Positions 1-7,384 of a stretch of DNA of 42,970 nucleotides are shown in pieces. Each line of letters begins with the position of its first letter. Within the stretch, counting starts at the first letter, position 1. The position numbers and the translations under genes are program-made. Under the pieces are notes generated by a model. That model was not told where the DNA came from. It did no database searches and was given only the letters and a program-made list of their open reading frames with translations. The stretch is from positions 1-42,970 of the forward strand of contig JARLHA010000019.1 in NCBI GenBank assembly GCA_031292485.1, written 5' to 3'. Source of the DNA: Mucilaginibacter sp. (lineage in GTDB: Bacteria; Bacteroidota; Bacteroidia; Sphingobacteriales; Sphingobacteriaceae).

Positions 1-1
1 A

Positions 2-130
2 ACAATGAAACAAGAAGTTAATGCCTGGCAACAAGACCGGAATAATAAAGAAGCAACTATAAAATGGCAGTTCACCAATGATAAGGCCAGAGTAAAACTA
101 AAAAGGCTTTATCCGACAATTTGCAATTGA
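2..130 (+). CDS. IS630-family transposase, C-terminal end (partial)
   Basis: The frame is open from the window edge and ends at TGA 128-130. The visible residues (WQQDRN..., then IKWQFTNDKARVKLKRLYP) match the typical C-terminus of IS630/Tc1-type DDE transposases in Bacteroidota, where a WxFT..xAR.KLxRLYP block closes the protein. The catalytic DDE residues lie outside the window, so activity cannot be judged. The stop codon is one base from the ATG of the next gene, which leaves almost no room for an ordinary IS end; see the junction finding. Confidence 0.75.
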   Translation, partial: TMKQEVNAWQQDRNNKEATIKWQFTNDKARVKLKRLYPTICN

Positions 131-131
131 C

Positions 132-848
132 ATGACACTAGGCTATAACCCACGCGGCGCAAGAATTGACCTTGAGATAAATTATTTTGGAAATTGCCTG
201 GTAAACCAGGAAGAAGATAACGGGCAATTAACAAACACGCACAGGTTTTACCCCATTGACGATGACAGCTATTTTGCAAGCATTGAAGAACCCTGCATTA
301 AACCCGATGCAACATACTGGCTGGTACGGGACATAAAAGTACCCTTAAGCACTAATAAGCAGGATTACCTGGATAAAGATATTGAGTTAAAAGAATACGA
401 ACCGGGGGAGATTAATATTGAAGAAGCAGGCAGGTTGGTAATAATTAGTTACCGGGATACTTTTAGGGCGACTGACGAAGAACTATACACCTCTATCCCG
501 GCAGATCTAAAAAAGATATTAGTGCTGGATGAATGGCACCATAAGGATTTTTACGAAATAAACGAGCCGGCAATGACCGATGAGCAACTAAAATCAATTT
601 GGGAACTCAACCGCAAAAACTATGAAATTATGGGGATGACATTGGAAACATTAACCTTTATGACCCGTCAGCAGGAGAATAGTAAAACGGATTATAACAA
701 GCAACAGTGGGAAGAAAACAGGCCAGGCTCCTACGAAACCTGGCCTATGCTGGCAAAAGTTATTGTTACCGGAGATACCTCTCATTACAAGCCAACGTTA
801 GCACCAAACACACATTGGTTAAACTGGCCTGATTCAGGATCGCTGTAA
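132..848 (+). CDS. Hypothetical protein, probably 5'-truncated (DUF7003-like)
   Basis: This 238-residue soluble protein has no signal peptide or membrane segment. It contains a FGNC motif near residue 20, ADLKKILVLDEWHH in the middle and NTHWLNWP near the end. From memory this pattern resembles a family of uncharacterised proteins (DUF7003-like); that name is uncertain. Members I recall carry tens of residues before the GYNPRG segment, which here is almost at the start. The ATG follows the transposase stop by one base, with no ribosome binding site or TAnnTTTG box. I infer that an IS630 insertion removed the native N-terminus. No function can be assigned. Confidence 0.6.
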   Translation: MTLGYNPRGARIDLEINYFGNCLVNQEEDNGQLTNTHRFYPIDDDSYFASIEEPCIKPDATYWLVRDIKVPLSTNKQDYLDKDIELKEYEPGEINIEEAGRLVIISYRDTFRATDEELYTSIPADLKKILVLDEWHHKDFYEINEPAMTDEQLKSIWELNRKNYEIMGMTLETLTFMTRQQENSKTDYNKQQWEENRPGSYETWPMLAKVIVTGDTSHYKPTLAPNTHWLNWPDSGSL

Positions 849-863
849 AATTTGACAGGTTGA

Positions 864-1547
864 TTAGTCCTGTTCCATTCCTCTAAGGGTTTTTTTCAGC
901 TCGCTAACCGCATCTGAATCACTTTTTCCCATACCAAAAATATCTTCGGAACTGATATCAGAGCCGTAAAAGTTGGCATTAGCCTTTTTATCAATGCCTA
1001 AATTTGAGCCATTGATACTAATGCCCGCAAACAGGCCACGGCTGCGGGAATACGAATAAACTTCAGCTTCCATTTTATAATCGGTATTGGCCGAAGTACT
1101 GCGGCCAACCGGGCCGGCTGCTGCTGATGCATCGCCGCCGATGGTAAAATCGCCATTCTTAACTTTGGTTAATACCCCTTTGTGGCGGAAGATCATTACC
1201 AGGTCAACCGACTGTACGCCTATCTGGAAGCCGAAACTGCCGCCGGTTAGGGTAATAAAAACAGGGTCGCTCCATTTGCCATTGCCAAGTTTAACCATAG
1301 CAATACCCCTGCCACGTTTACCGCCAACCACAAAGCCGGCGTTTAACAGATCGGGTACGATCACTATCCCCTCACAATCCTGTATAAGGTCGTGCGGGAT
1401 ACTTTCCTTCATCTGATCAAAATCTTTTAAAACATTAGCAGCGGCATGAATTTTTTCAGTCTCCTTGCTGCCATCGTTCTGCGCGGAAGCAGTTAACAAA
1501 AAAAGACTAAAAATAGCTGGTAAAAAGAGGAATTTTATCGTTTTCAT
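864..1547 (-). CDS. Secreted SYLF (YSC84-like) lipid-binding domain protein
   Basis: The protein has 227 residues with an N-terminal signal peptide (about 1-22, ending ASA-QN). The rest matches the SYLF/YSC84 family: CEGIVIVPDLLNAGFVVGGKRG around residues 58-78, GGSFGFQIGVQSVDLV around 102-117, and YSYSRSRGLFAGISINGS near 165-182. SYLF domains bind phosphoinositides in eukaryotes; the bacterial role is poorly known and likely envelope-associated. A paralogue follows at 1737-2411 on the same strand, suggesting tandem duplication. A TAATTTTG box at 1574-1581 (minus strand), with TTG about 19 bases further upstream, is a good promoter. It converges on the 132-848 gene with a 15-base gap. Confidence 0.88.
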   Translation of the reverse strand: MKTIKFLFLPAIFSLFLLTASAQNDGSKETEKIHAAANVLKDFDQMKESIPHDLIQDCEGIVIVPDLLNAGFVVGGKRGRGIAMVKLGNGKWSDPVFITLTGGSFGFQIGVQSVDLVMIFRHKGVLTKVKNGDFTIGGDASAAAGPVGRSTSANTDYKMEAEVYSYSRSRGLFAGISINGSNLGIDKKANANFYGSDISSEDIFGMGKSDSDAVSELKKTLRGMEQD

Positions 1548-1573
1548 GGATCGTTTTATTTTAAAACCGGATG

Positions 1574-1581
1574 CAAAATTA
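1574..1581 (-). promoter_or_regulatory. Bacteroidota -7 box (TAATTTTG) of the first SYLF gene
   Basis: On the minus strand TAATTTTG fits TAnnTTTG exactly. A TTG lies about 19 bases upstream as a possible -33 element, and the ATG at 1547 is 26 bases downstream. Confidence 0.6.
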
Positions 1582-1681
1582 ATTTTTATGTCGATTTAAC
1601 AACCTTATAAACGACAATATGTTTGCATTTATTGGTTTAGAGTTAATTAAATTTTCCCTTTCACAAAGCGTTATAGTGCTA

Positions 1682-1702
1682 TAAAAAAATGCCCGGCGGC
1701 AA
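1682..1702 (-). terminator. Weak candidate terminator after the second SYLF gene
   Basis: Read on the minus strand, TGCC-GCCG-GGCA is followed by seven T residues. The stem is only about four base pairs, so this is tentative. Confidence 0.35.
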
Positions 1703-1736
1703 CACCCCTGTGCATCTCATTTTTCACTATTCTGTT

Positions 1737-2411
1737 TTAAAGGCTCCTCAATGTTTCCTTCAGTATCCTAACCGCCTCGGTATTGCTTTTTGATGTCTCG
1801 AATATGTCCCGGGAGTTTTTATCTGGTCCGTAATATTCGGCGTTGGCCCTTTTATTAACGGATAAATCAGACCCGCTGATACTAATGCCTGCAAACAGGC
1901 CCCTGCCGCGCGAATAAGAATAAACCTCAGTCTGCTGGTTATAGCCGGTAACGGTGGTTGAATTTTCCCCCACCGGCCCTGCGGTAGCCGAAACATCACC
2001 GCCTATTTTGAAATCGCTATGTTCTACCTTTTCAAGTATGCTTTTGTGCCTGAAAACCAATACAAGATCGACAGACCGTATACCGAACTGAAATCCGAAA
2101 CTGCCACCGCTAAGGTTAACAAAAACAGGATCGCTCCATTTTCCGTTGTTCAGTTTCACCATGGCTATCCCCTTGCCAAACTTACCGCCTACCGCAAAAC
2201 CTGCGTTAAACAGTTTAGGAATAATGATAATTCCCTGGTAGTTTTCAATCAGTTCGTGCGGGATCCTATCTTTCATCTTTCCAAAATCCTTTAACACATT
2301 GACGGCACTGTGTATCTTTTCTGTTTCTTTACTCTCTTCTTTAGTTGCCGAAACAAGAATAAACAGCGTACACAATAAAAAAGGAAGCATTAGCAATCGT
2401 AAGTTTTTCAT
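1737..2411 (-). CDS. Secreted SYLF (YSC84-like) protein, paralogue
   Basis: At 224 residues this is a close relative of the 864-1547 product: same signal peptide layout (ending near VSA), same IPHELI..YQGIIIIPKLFNAGFAVGGKFGKGIAMVKL segment split around residue 60, and same YSYSRGRGLFAGISISGSDL block near 165. The divergence is large enough to suggest an old duplication. It lies 189 bases upstream of its paralogue on the same strand. No exact TAnnTTTG box is seen before it. Function is presumably envelope lipid binding, inferred from the domain only. Confidence 0.87.
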   Translation of the reverse strand: MKNLRLLMLPFLLCTLFILVSATKEESKETEKIHSAVNVLKDFGKMKDRIPHELIENYQGIIIIPKLFNAGFAVGGKFGKGIAMVKLNNGKWSDPVFVNLSGGSFGFQFGIRSVDLVLVFRHKSILEKVEHSDFKIGGDVSATAGPVGENSTTVTGYNQQTEVYSYSRGRGLFAGISISGSDLSVNKRANAEYYGPDKNSRDIFETSKSNTEAVRILKETLRSL

Positions 2412-2508
2412 AGGGTTAGTTTAAAATTAATGATATTCAAAAACAATCGCTGAACATCAATCTAACAACCCCAACATTAACCAGTTGTTTTATTTATTTA
2501 ATTATTAA

Positions 2509-2991
2509 TCAGTTAGCTCTTTCAATTTTGCAGATAAAACAACAAGCCTGCGCATTGCGCGCATGAAGGTATTCCACCTCGGGATGGGCATCAAAAACAG
2601 CGCAGATCAAGTCATCTGCATCGGTATCGCCCACAAGTTGTGTAAAGACCATCTGCTGCGCTGCGTTATAGCCTATCAGAGTTAAAGGGAAGCTCTCTTT
2701 GTTCGCCTTAATTTCGGGCGGGAAGCGATAGATATCGCTGTATTCCTCTACGTCATCGCTGTTAATAAATACCGGGCCGGGCTGGTTAAAGGCATTATCA
2801 ACTGCAAAAGGGCTGTGGGTAAGCAGCATCCGTTTATCAACCCCTTTAACAAAGGGCTTTAACGATACCCTGCAGGGACCGGAGCCGGTAGCCACCTTTT
2901 CAGTTACCGGGTGCCCGAAATCGTCTTTCATGGCCTGCCTTATTCTTTGGGCGTAAGCCCTGGATAGCGGTACAATTTTAAATTTATTCAT
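2509..2991 (-). CDS. DUF1203 domain-containing protein
   Basis: A 160-residue cytosolic protein. The core GPCRVSLKPF...LLTHSPFAVDNAFNQPGPVFI (residues about 38-75) and the end VEYLHARNAQACCFICKIERA match the DUF1203 family of small uncharacterised proteins with conserved cysteines (C40, two near residue 151, C154). Length is normal for the family. It stands alone on the minus strand, divergent from the LuxE-like gene. A near-consensus box (GAATTTTG) lies about 25 bases upstream of the ATG. No function is known. Confidence 0.82.
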   Translation of the reverse strand: MNKFKIVPLSRAYAQRIRQAMKDDFGHPVTEKVATGSGPCRVSLKPFVKGVDKRMLLTHSPFAVDNAFNQPGPVFINSDDVEEYSDIYRFPPEIKANKESFPLTLIGYNAAQQMVFTQLVGDTDADDLICAVFDAHPEVEYLHARNAQACCFICKIERAN

Positions 2992-3074
2992 GTTTTTTAT
3001 GTTTGATGGATCAAAATTCAGGATAAAAAACAGCCGCTAAAACCCGGAACTTGCTAACAATGTCAGAATCAGAA

Positions 3075-3153
3075 TTTACGGAATTTAAGAATTTGCTGAA
3101 TTTCAGTGGGGCATTTTGAAAATAACATCATGAAAATTCTAAAATTCTGTAAA
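3075..3153. repeat. Imperfect inverted repeat upstream of the LuxE-like gene
   Basis: Arms 3075-3094 (TTTACGGAATTTAAGAATTT) and 3134-3153 (AAATTCTAAAATTCTGTAAA) pair at 18 of 20 positions, one more being a G-U pair in RNA. The word GAATTT recurs through the gap 3061-3155. It sits in the divergent intergenic region before the LuxE-like gene. Confidence 0.6.
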
Positions 3154-3211
3154 CTGCGTAGCATTCTTGAACACAAAAAAAAATAAAACTACAAGTGAAA
3201 AATTCTGATCC

Positions 3212-3219
3212 TATCTTTG
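3212..3219 (+). promoter_or_regulatory. -7 box (TATCTTTG) of the LuxE-like gene
   Basis: An exact TAnnTTTG match ending 5 bases before ATG 3225. A transcript starting there would be leaderless or nearly so. This argues against the upstream GTG at 3195 as the start. Confidence 0.5.
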
Positions 3220-3224
3220 CGCCA

Positions 3225-4202
3225 ATGAACAGGCAGCAGGTATTTTCTATTAATAATGAGCATCAGTTTAATGAGGCTGCCTTACAAGTGTTTCAATACC
3301 AGGCAAAAGCCTGTCCTGTTTACCGGAGTTTTATTAAGGGCTTGAATATTGATCCGAAAGCAGTTAATGCTGTAAACGATATTCCCTTTTTGCCGATTGA
3401 GTTTTTTAAGTCGCACGCCGTTTTAAGTTCCGCCGAACCGGTTGACGTTACTTTTACCAGTTCGGGCACTACCGGAGTGATCACCAGCAACCATTATGTA
3501 ACAGATGTAAGCTGGTATACTGACAGCTTCAGGGCTGCTTTTAAGTTGTTTTATGGCGATATTGAGCAGTATTCCATACTGGCACTGTTGCCCTCCTACC
3601 TGGAGCGCGAAGGATCATCGCTGATTTACATGGCTGATGACCTCATCAAACAATCAAACAACCCGGATAGCGGTTTCTTTTTGTATGACCACGATAAGCT
3701 GTATCAGCAATTAAAAAAGCAACAGGATGCCCATAAACCAACCCTGCTTATCGGCGTAACCTTTGCCCTGCTTGATTTTATTGAAGCGTATAAAGTTAAT
3801 TTCCCCGAACTGATTGTGATGGAAACCGGCGGGATGAAAGGCCGCAGGAAAGAAATGATCCGCGAAGAACTGCACGAACAACTATGTAAGGGCTTTGGCG
3901 TTAGCGCCATACATTCGGAATATGGGATGACGGAGTTATTGTCGCAGGCGTACTCAAAAGGTGAAGGCATATTCAATTGCCCGCCATGGATGCGCGTTAT
4001 TACCCGCGATACCAACGACCCGATGAGCATACTCAACGGCGACAAAGCCGGCGGCATCAATGTAATCGATCTGGCAAATATCAATTCGTGTTCCTTTATC
4101 GCCACCCAGGACCTCGGCAGGATTTATGCTGACAACTCGTTTGAGGTGCTGGGCCGGTTTGATAATTCGGACATCAGGGGTTGTAACCTATTGGTTCAAT
4201 AA
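3225..4202 (+). CDS. LuxE-like acyl-protein synthetase (AMP-binding superfamily)
   Basis: The protein has 325 residues from the ATG I prefer. It matches the LuxE/PaaK branch of adenylate-forming enzymes: the phosphate-binding loop TFTSSGTTG at about residues 77-85, METGGMKGRRKEM in the middle and the adenylate motif SEYGMTELLSQAY near residue 235. LuxE activates a fatty acid as acyl-AMP and transfers it to its own cysteine; in non-luminous Bacteroidota the substrate is unknown. No luxC or luxD homologue is nearby, so this is an orphan. A GTG 30 bases upstream is in frame, but it lies upstream of the likely promoter box, so the ATG is favoured. Confidence 0.8.
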   Translation: MNRQQVFSINNEHQFNEAALQVFQYQAKACPVYRSFIKGLNIDPKAVNAVNDIPFLPIEFFKSHAVLSSAEPVDVTFTSSGTTGVITSNHYVTDVSWYTDSFRAAFKLFYGDIEQYSILALLPSYLEREGSSLIYMADDLIKQSNNPDSGFFLYDHDKLYQQLKKQQDAHKPTLLIGVTFALLDFIEAYKVNFPELIVMETGGMKGRRKEMIREELHEQLCKGFGVSAIHSEYGMTELLSQAYSKGEGIFNCPPWMRVITRDTNDPMSILNGDKAGGINVIDLANINSCSFIATQDLGRIYADNSFEVLGRFDNSDIRGCNLLVQ

Positions 4203-4206
4203 CAGC

Positions 4207-4254
4207 ACATTCAATTCGTGTAATTCCAAATAATTGGTGAAAATTAGTGTTTAG
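4207..4254. repeat. Short iterated AATTCGTG/ATTAGTG repeat
   Basis: The gap after the LuxE-like gene carries AATTCGTGTAATTC and GGTGAAAATTAGTGTTTAG, a short relative of the larger repeat at 22000-22117. Confidence 0.45.
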
Positions 4255-4285
4255 ATAACTTAACGTTCAACTAACATAATATTCT

Positions 4286-4293
4286 TATTTTTG
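4286..4293 (+). promoter_or_regulatory. -7 box (TATTTTTG) of the PH/SHOCT gene
   Basis: Exact TAnnTTTG match, 22 bases before ATG 4316. Confidence 0.6.
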
Positions 4294-4315
4294 CGCCAAG
4301 CATTAAAACAAAACC

Positions 4316-4978
4316 ATGATAGATAAATTTTTGACCGAAGAACAGGACCCCAAGGCAGTTGAAAAAGTTTACTTGCGCCTTACCGACCTGCTAACTACAG
4401 GCGAAGAGATCATATACATAGCGGTACAAAAAAAGCCCATCGTTAATTTATTTCCGGATTGTGTGGCGTTAACCAACAAACGCATCTTAATTTTCACACC
4501 CGGCAATCTGGGCCTCACTATAAAATTTGTTGATTTTGTTTGGAAAGATATTGTGGATGTTTTCACCAAGGAAGAGATCATCGGGGCTATCTTCAGCGTA
4601 CGTACTACAAACGGCGCCGAAATGGGTGTTGATTACCTGCCTAAAGTACAGGCCCGTAAACTGTACCAATATGCCCAGGAACGCAAAGAAGCCGAACGTG
4701 AAGCCCGCCGCCTGCGCGACCTGGAAGAAAAACGTGCAGAATCAGGCTCCGTACAGTTTGACAATGCCGCACGTGCTATAGCGCAGCAACCTATAGCACC
4801 CGTTGCTCCTGCACCAGAACCTGAACCGGTACACATTCCCGCACCGGTAGTACAGGAAGCGCCAAAGCCAGATGAGCTAACCGAAAAGTTAAAGAAATTA
4901 AAGATGCTGTTTGATAACGGCCTCATCTCGCAGGAAGAATATAACCACAAGAAACTTGATTTGCTGAGCGACTTGTAA
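4316..4978 (+). CDS. PH domain and SHOCT domain protein
   Basis: A 220-residue cytosolic protein. Residues about 25-115 fit a bacterial PH (bPH_2/YokE-like) fold: CVALTNKRILIFTP, then WKDIVDVFTKEEIIGAIFSV. Residues 115-145 are charged and probably helical (ERKEAEREARRLRDLEEK), 155-185 form a Pro/Ala-rich linker, and 190-216 are a SHOCT motif (LKKLKMLFDNGLISQEEY). SHOCT segments are oligomerisation or partner-binding modules at protein ends. The gene is monocistronic; its stop is immediately followed by a palindromic repeat shared with the convergent RES toxin gene. Biological role unknown. Confidence 0.8.
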   Translation: MIDKFLTEEQDPKAVEKVYLRLTDLLTTGEEIIYIAVQKKPIVNLFPDCVALTNKRILIFTPGNLGLTIKFVDFVWKDIVDVFTKEEIIGAIFSVRTTNGAEMGVDYLPKVQARKLYQYAQERKEAEREARRLRDLEEKRAESGSVQFDNAARAIAQQPIAPVAPAPEPEPVHIPAPVVQEAPKPDELTEKLKKLKMLFDNGLISQEEYNHKKLDLLSDL

Positions 4979-5067
4979 GCCCCACCCAACCCTCCCCGGT
5001 AGGGAGGGCTTTAAAAAACAGCATGCAGCTAAAGTCTCCCCCACCGGGGGAGATTTAGAGGGGGCTT
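4978..5067. repeat. Compound palindromic intergenic repeat (CTCCCCC type)
   Basis: Two hairpins lie between convergent genes: CCCTCCC 4990-4996 with GGGAGGG 5002-5008, and a stem CTAAA-g-TCTCCCCC 5029-5042 with GGGGGAGATTTAG 5046-5058 around an ACC loop. The outer ends (AGCCCC and GGGGGCT) also pair. It looks like a dispersed Bacteroidota intergenic repeat and may terminate both converging transcripts. It overlaps the last codons and stop of the RES gene. Confidence 0.7.
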
Positions 5068-5513
5068 AGCCTTGAATCAAAGTCAAAAGGCTCTTTCTTC
5101 AATACTTTTACTTTTTTTATATCCGGGTGCAGGGGGTTAAGCAGGTAATTGTATTCCATCGGAACAATAGAAGAAGGCACCTTCATTAATAAATGATCCC
5201 GCTTTTTAAGAAACTCGTCACCGGTTTGTTTTAAGGCCAGCGGAGGTGAAATATCTTTCCAGTTATCCGGCAAATCATTTATCAAAATTTGAGTTATGCT
5301 ATTCTCCGGCACTTCAATTTCAACAAGGCAGTAATCATCAGGTATCATTAATGGCTGTAGGTGCACCAATACTTCCAGCACTGCCAGCGCCCGCGATGAT
5401 GCAAGATAAACAACAGGCTTCCCGATACTATTCCATCTGCCGCCATATAAACGGCCCCCGGTACCGCTAATGTCTTCAGCATAAATGCACCTTGTAATCC
5501 GATAAAGTACCAT
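5055..5513 (-). CDS. RES-domain toxin (NAD+ phosphorylase family)
   Basis: A 152-residue protein matching the RES family, toxins that degrade NAD+. The N-terminus YRITRCIYAEDISGTGGRLYGGRWN holds the conserved arginine (R26), followed by Y36 (VVYLAS), E47 (ALAVLEVLVHL) and serine in PSSIVP (near 115), the expected Arg/Tyr/Glu/Ser set. The start ATG overlaps the TGA of the upstream antitoxin (TGATG), indicating translational coupling. The final residues RLSPL and the stop codon are encoded by the palindromic repeat at 4978-5067, so the natural C-terminus may have been replaced or extended. Confidence 0.85.
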   Translation of the reverse strand: MVLYRITRCIYAEDISGTGGRLYGGRWNSIGKPVVYLASSRALAVLEVLVHLQPLMIPDDYCLVEIEVPENSITQILINDLPDNWKDISPPLALKQTGDEFLKKRDHLLMKVPSSIVPMEYNYLLNPLHPDIKKVKVLKKEPFDFDSRLSPL

Positions 5514-6001
5514 CAGGCAAAAATACCGTGCTCAATGCGGCCCAACTCCCTGAAAACCATATCAAAACCTGCCGAAGTATCCAGCACTGAAACCGGCGCC
5601 TCGCCATTGAAAATAAGGCTGGGAGCCTTCATCCATAACTTAAACTTATCCATATTGCCGAACACTTCCTGGCCACGGGTATAAAGGCGGGCAAGCTCGA
5701 CGGCCTTTTCGGCGTACTCAGTTTTTATGATCTCGTTATCATCATAACGCTGCAAAGTGCGCTCAGAGATGTGGAGAATATACGCTAACTCCTGAAGGTT
5801 TAGAGATATTTTTTTTGCTAATGCCAGCAAAGTACTTTTAGGAAAACCCTCACGCGCAAATTTTATAATATCCAAATCATTGGAAAGACTTATTTTATTA
5901 CTGCCCAATAAATTATAAAACGGATTTGAAGAACCAGCGGTAACATAAGCTACCATTGGCTCACTCACTATATTTGGGGTATCTGCTTTCTTGTACGACA
6001 T
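5513..6001 (-). CDS. Xre/MbcA/ParS-type antitoxin with toxin-binding domain
   Basis: 162 residues from the ATG at 6001. The middle (about 60-105) is an Xre-like helix-turn-helix (LALAKKISLNLQELAYILHISERTLQRY); the C-terminal third (EKAVELARLYTRGQEVFGNMDKFKLWM...) matches the DUF2384 toxin-binding domain of RES partners. It precedes and overlaps the RES toxin by one base. An upstream in-frame ATG at 6049 lies inside the end of tyrS and before the promoter, so it is rejected; a Met 15 codons downstream is the alternative. A TATATTTG promoter and flanking inverted repeat fit autorepression. Confidence 0.85.
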   Translation of the reverse strand: MSYKKADTPNIVSEPMVAYVTAGSSNPFYNLLGSNKISLSNDLDIIKFAREGFPKSTLLALAKKISLNLQELAYILHISERTLQRYDDNEIIKTEYAEKAVELARLYTRGQEVFGNMDKFKLWMKAPSLIFNGEAPVSVLDTSAGFDMVFRELGRIEHGIFA

Positions 6002-6030
6002 ATATACAAATATAAATACCATTTGTCGTA
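5994..6030. promoter_or_regulatory. Candidate RES/Xre operator: inverted repeat around the promoter
   Basis: TACGACA at 5994-6000 and its exact complement TGTCGTA at 6024-6030 are 23 bases apart and bracket the minus-strand -7 box TATATTTG (6007-6014) and the predicted transcription start. TTTG lies about 20 bases upstream of the box. The arrangement fits a two-site operator for the HTH antitoxin. Confidence 0.6.
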
Positions 6031-6038
6031 TTTGCAAA

Positions 6039-7322
6039 TTATTCGGCAATAATTAAAAAGTAGTTTTTCTTCCCTTTCTGGGCCACCAGGTATTTGCTGT
6101 TGATCAGTGTATCTATATTGTAAATATCATCAACCGTAGCAATTTTAACTTTATTGATAGATGCACCACCAGCCTGTATCATCTTTTTAGCTTCGCCTTT
6201 TGATGGGAATACCGAAGTATGCACCGCCAGCAGGTCGGCTATATTAATACCTTCTTCCAGATCAGCCAGCCTGATAGTATGATTAGGCACCCCATCAAAC
6301 AAGGCAAGCACTTCCGCATCACTTAATTCATTTAAAAATTCGATGCCGGTATTGCCGAATAAAAATTCAGACGATTTGATTGCCTTTTCGTATTCAGCTT
6401 CGCCATGTACCCTAATGGTAATATCTTTTGCCAATGCTTTTTGCAGGGTACGCAAATGCGGCGCGGCATCCTGCTCAGCTTCGAGGGCCTCAATGATTTC
6501 TTTGTTAAACAGCGTGAATATTCTGATATAGGTTTTGGCATCATCGTCGCTGGTATTGAGCCAAAACTGGTAAAACTTATACGGCGAAGTTTTTTCAGCG
6601 TCCAGCCAGATATTGCCGCCTTCGGTTTTACCAAACTTACTGCCATCTGATTTTTTAATCAACTGTGTGGTCAAAGCATAAGCATCACCAGCGTCTTTGC
6701 GGCGGATCAGTTCGGTACCGGTAACAATATTGCCCCATTGGTCGCTGCCGCCCATTTGCAGGGCGCAGTTATGGTTTTTCCATAAATAGTAAAAATCATA
6801 CCCCTGCACCAACTGGTAAGTAAACTCGGTGAACGACATACCTGTATCGCCGCTAATGCGGTTCTTTACCGAATCTTTGGCCATCATATAATTAACGGTG
6901 ATGTGTTTGCCTACATCACGTATAAAGTTCAGGAAGGTAAATTCTTTAAACCAATCGTAATTATTTACCATTTGGGCACTGTTGGCGCCACAATCAAAGT
7001 TCAAAAACTTCTCCAGCTGGCCTTTAATACCCTGCAGGTTATGCTGCAAAGCCTCTTCTGATAATAAGTTACGCTCGGCAGATTTTCCCGAAGGATCGCC
7101 TACCATACCGGTTGCACCGCCAACCAGAGCAAATGGTTTATGCCCTGCCAGCTGAAAATGGATCAGCGTCATGATCTGTGCCAGGCTGCCTACGTGCAGC
7201 GAATCGGCAGTGGGGTCAAAGCCGATATAGCCCGAAACCATACCCTTATTCAGCAGTTCTTCAGTACCGGGCATAATGTCGTGTAGTATGCCCCTCCAGC
7301 GTAATTCTTCAACAAAATTCAT
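6039..7322 (-). CDS. tyrS: Tyrosyl-tRNA synthetase
   Basis: 427 residues from the ATG at 7322; it charges tRNA-Tyr with tyrosine. The class I signature HVGS is at residues 43-46 and the KMSKS-like loop KFGKT at 229-233; GGSDQWGN (191-198) and the tyrosine-binding YxLVQGYDF region (169-177) are typical of bacterial TyrS. The C-terminus (about 355-420, [19 protein letters not shown]) is the S4 RNA-binding domain. Length is normal. A TTG/ATG six codons upstream (MGKDIY) is less likely as start. The promoter box TATCTTTG lies 39 bases upstream of the ATG, and a 16-bp palindrome sits in the leader. Confidence 0.95.
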   Translation of the reverse strand: MNFVEELRWRGILHDIMPGTEELLNKGMVSGYIGFDPTADSLHVGSLAQIMTLIHFQLAGHKPFALVGGATGMVGDPSGKSAERNLLSEEALQHNLQGIKGQLEKFLNFDCGANSAQMVNNYDWFKEFTFLNFIRDVGKHITVNYMMAKDSVKNRISGDTGMSFTEFTYQLVQGYDFYYLWKNHNCALQMGGSDQWGNIVTGTELIRRKDAGDAYALTTQLIKKSDGSKFGKTEGGNIWLDAEKTSPYKFYQFWLNTSDDDAKTYIRIFTLFNKEIIEALEAEQDAAPHLRTLQKALAKDITIRVHGEAEYEKAIKSSEFLFGNTGIEFLNELSDAEVLALFDGVPNHTIRLADLEEGINIADLLAVHTSVFPSKGEAKKMIQAGGASINKVKIATVDDIYNIDTLINSKYLVAQKGKKNYFLIIAE

Positions 7323-7340
7323 ATAAATATCTTTTCCCAT

Positions 7341-7356
7341 CCCGATAGCTAACGGG
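7341..7356. repeat. Near-perfect palindrome in the tyrS leader
   Basis: CCCGATAGCTAACGGG is self-complementary except for one base pair. It lies between the tyrS -7 box and the start codon. Similar CCCGATAGCTATCGGG sequences are, from memory, frequent in Sphingobacteria. Confidence 0.5.
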
Positions 7357-7360
7357 ACGC

Positions 7361-7368
7361 CAAAGATA
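7361..7368 (-). promoter_or_regulatory. -7 box (TATCTTTG) of tyrS
   Basis: Exact TAnnTTTG on the minus strand, 39 bases before ATG 7322. Confidence 0.6.
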
Positions 7369-7384
7369 AAAGAATATAATATTT

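Noticed and set aside
1087..1416. Long plus-strand open frame opposite the first SYLF gene
   Set aside because: The minus-strand frame has a signal peptide and a full SYLF domain; the plus-strand translation is not protein-like.
3195..3224. GTG start for the LuxE-like gene
   Set aside because: It lies upstream of the TATCTTTG box that ends just before ATG 3225, so it would probably not be transcribed from that promoter.
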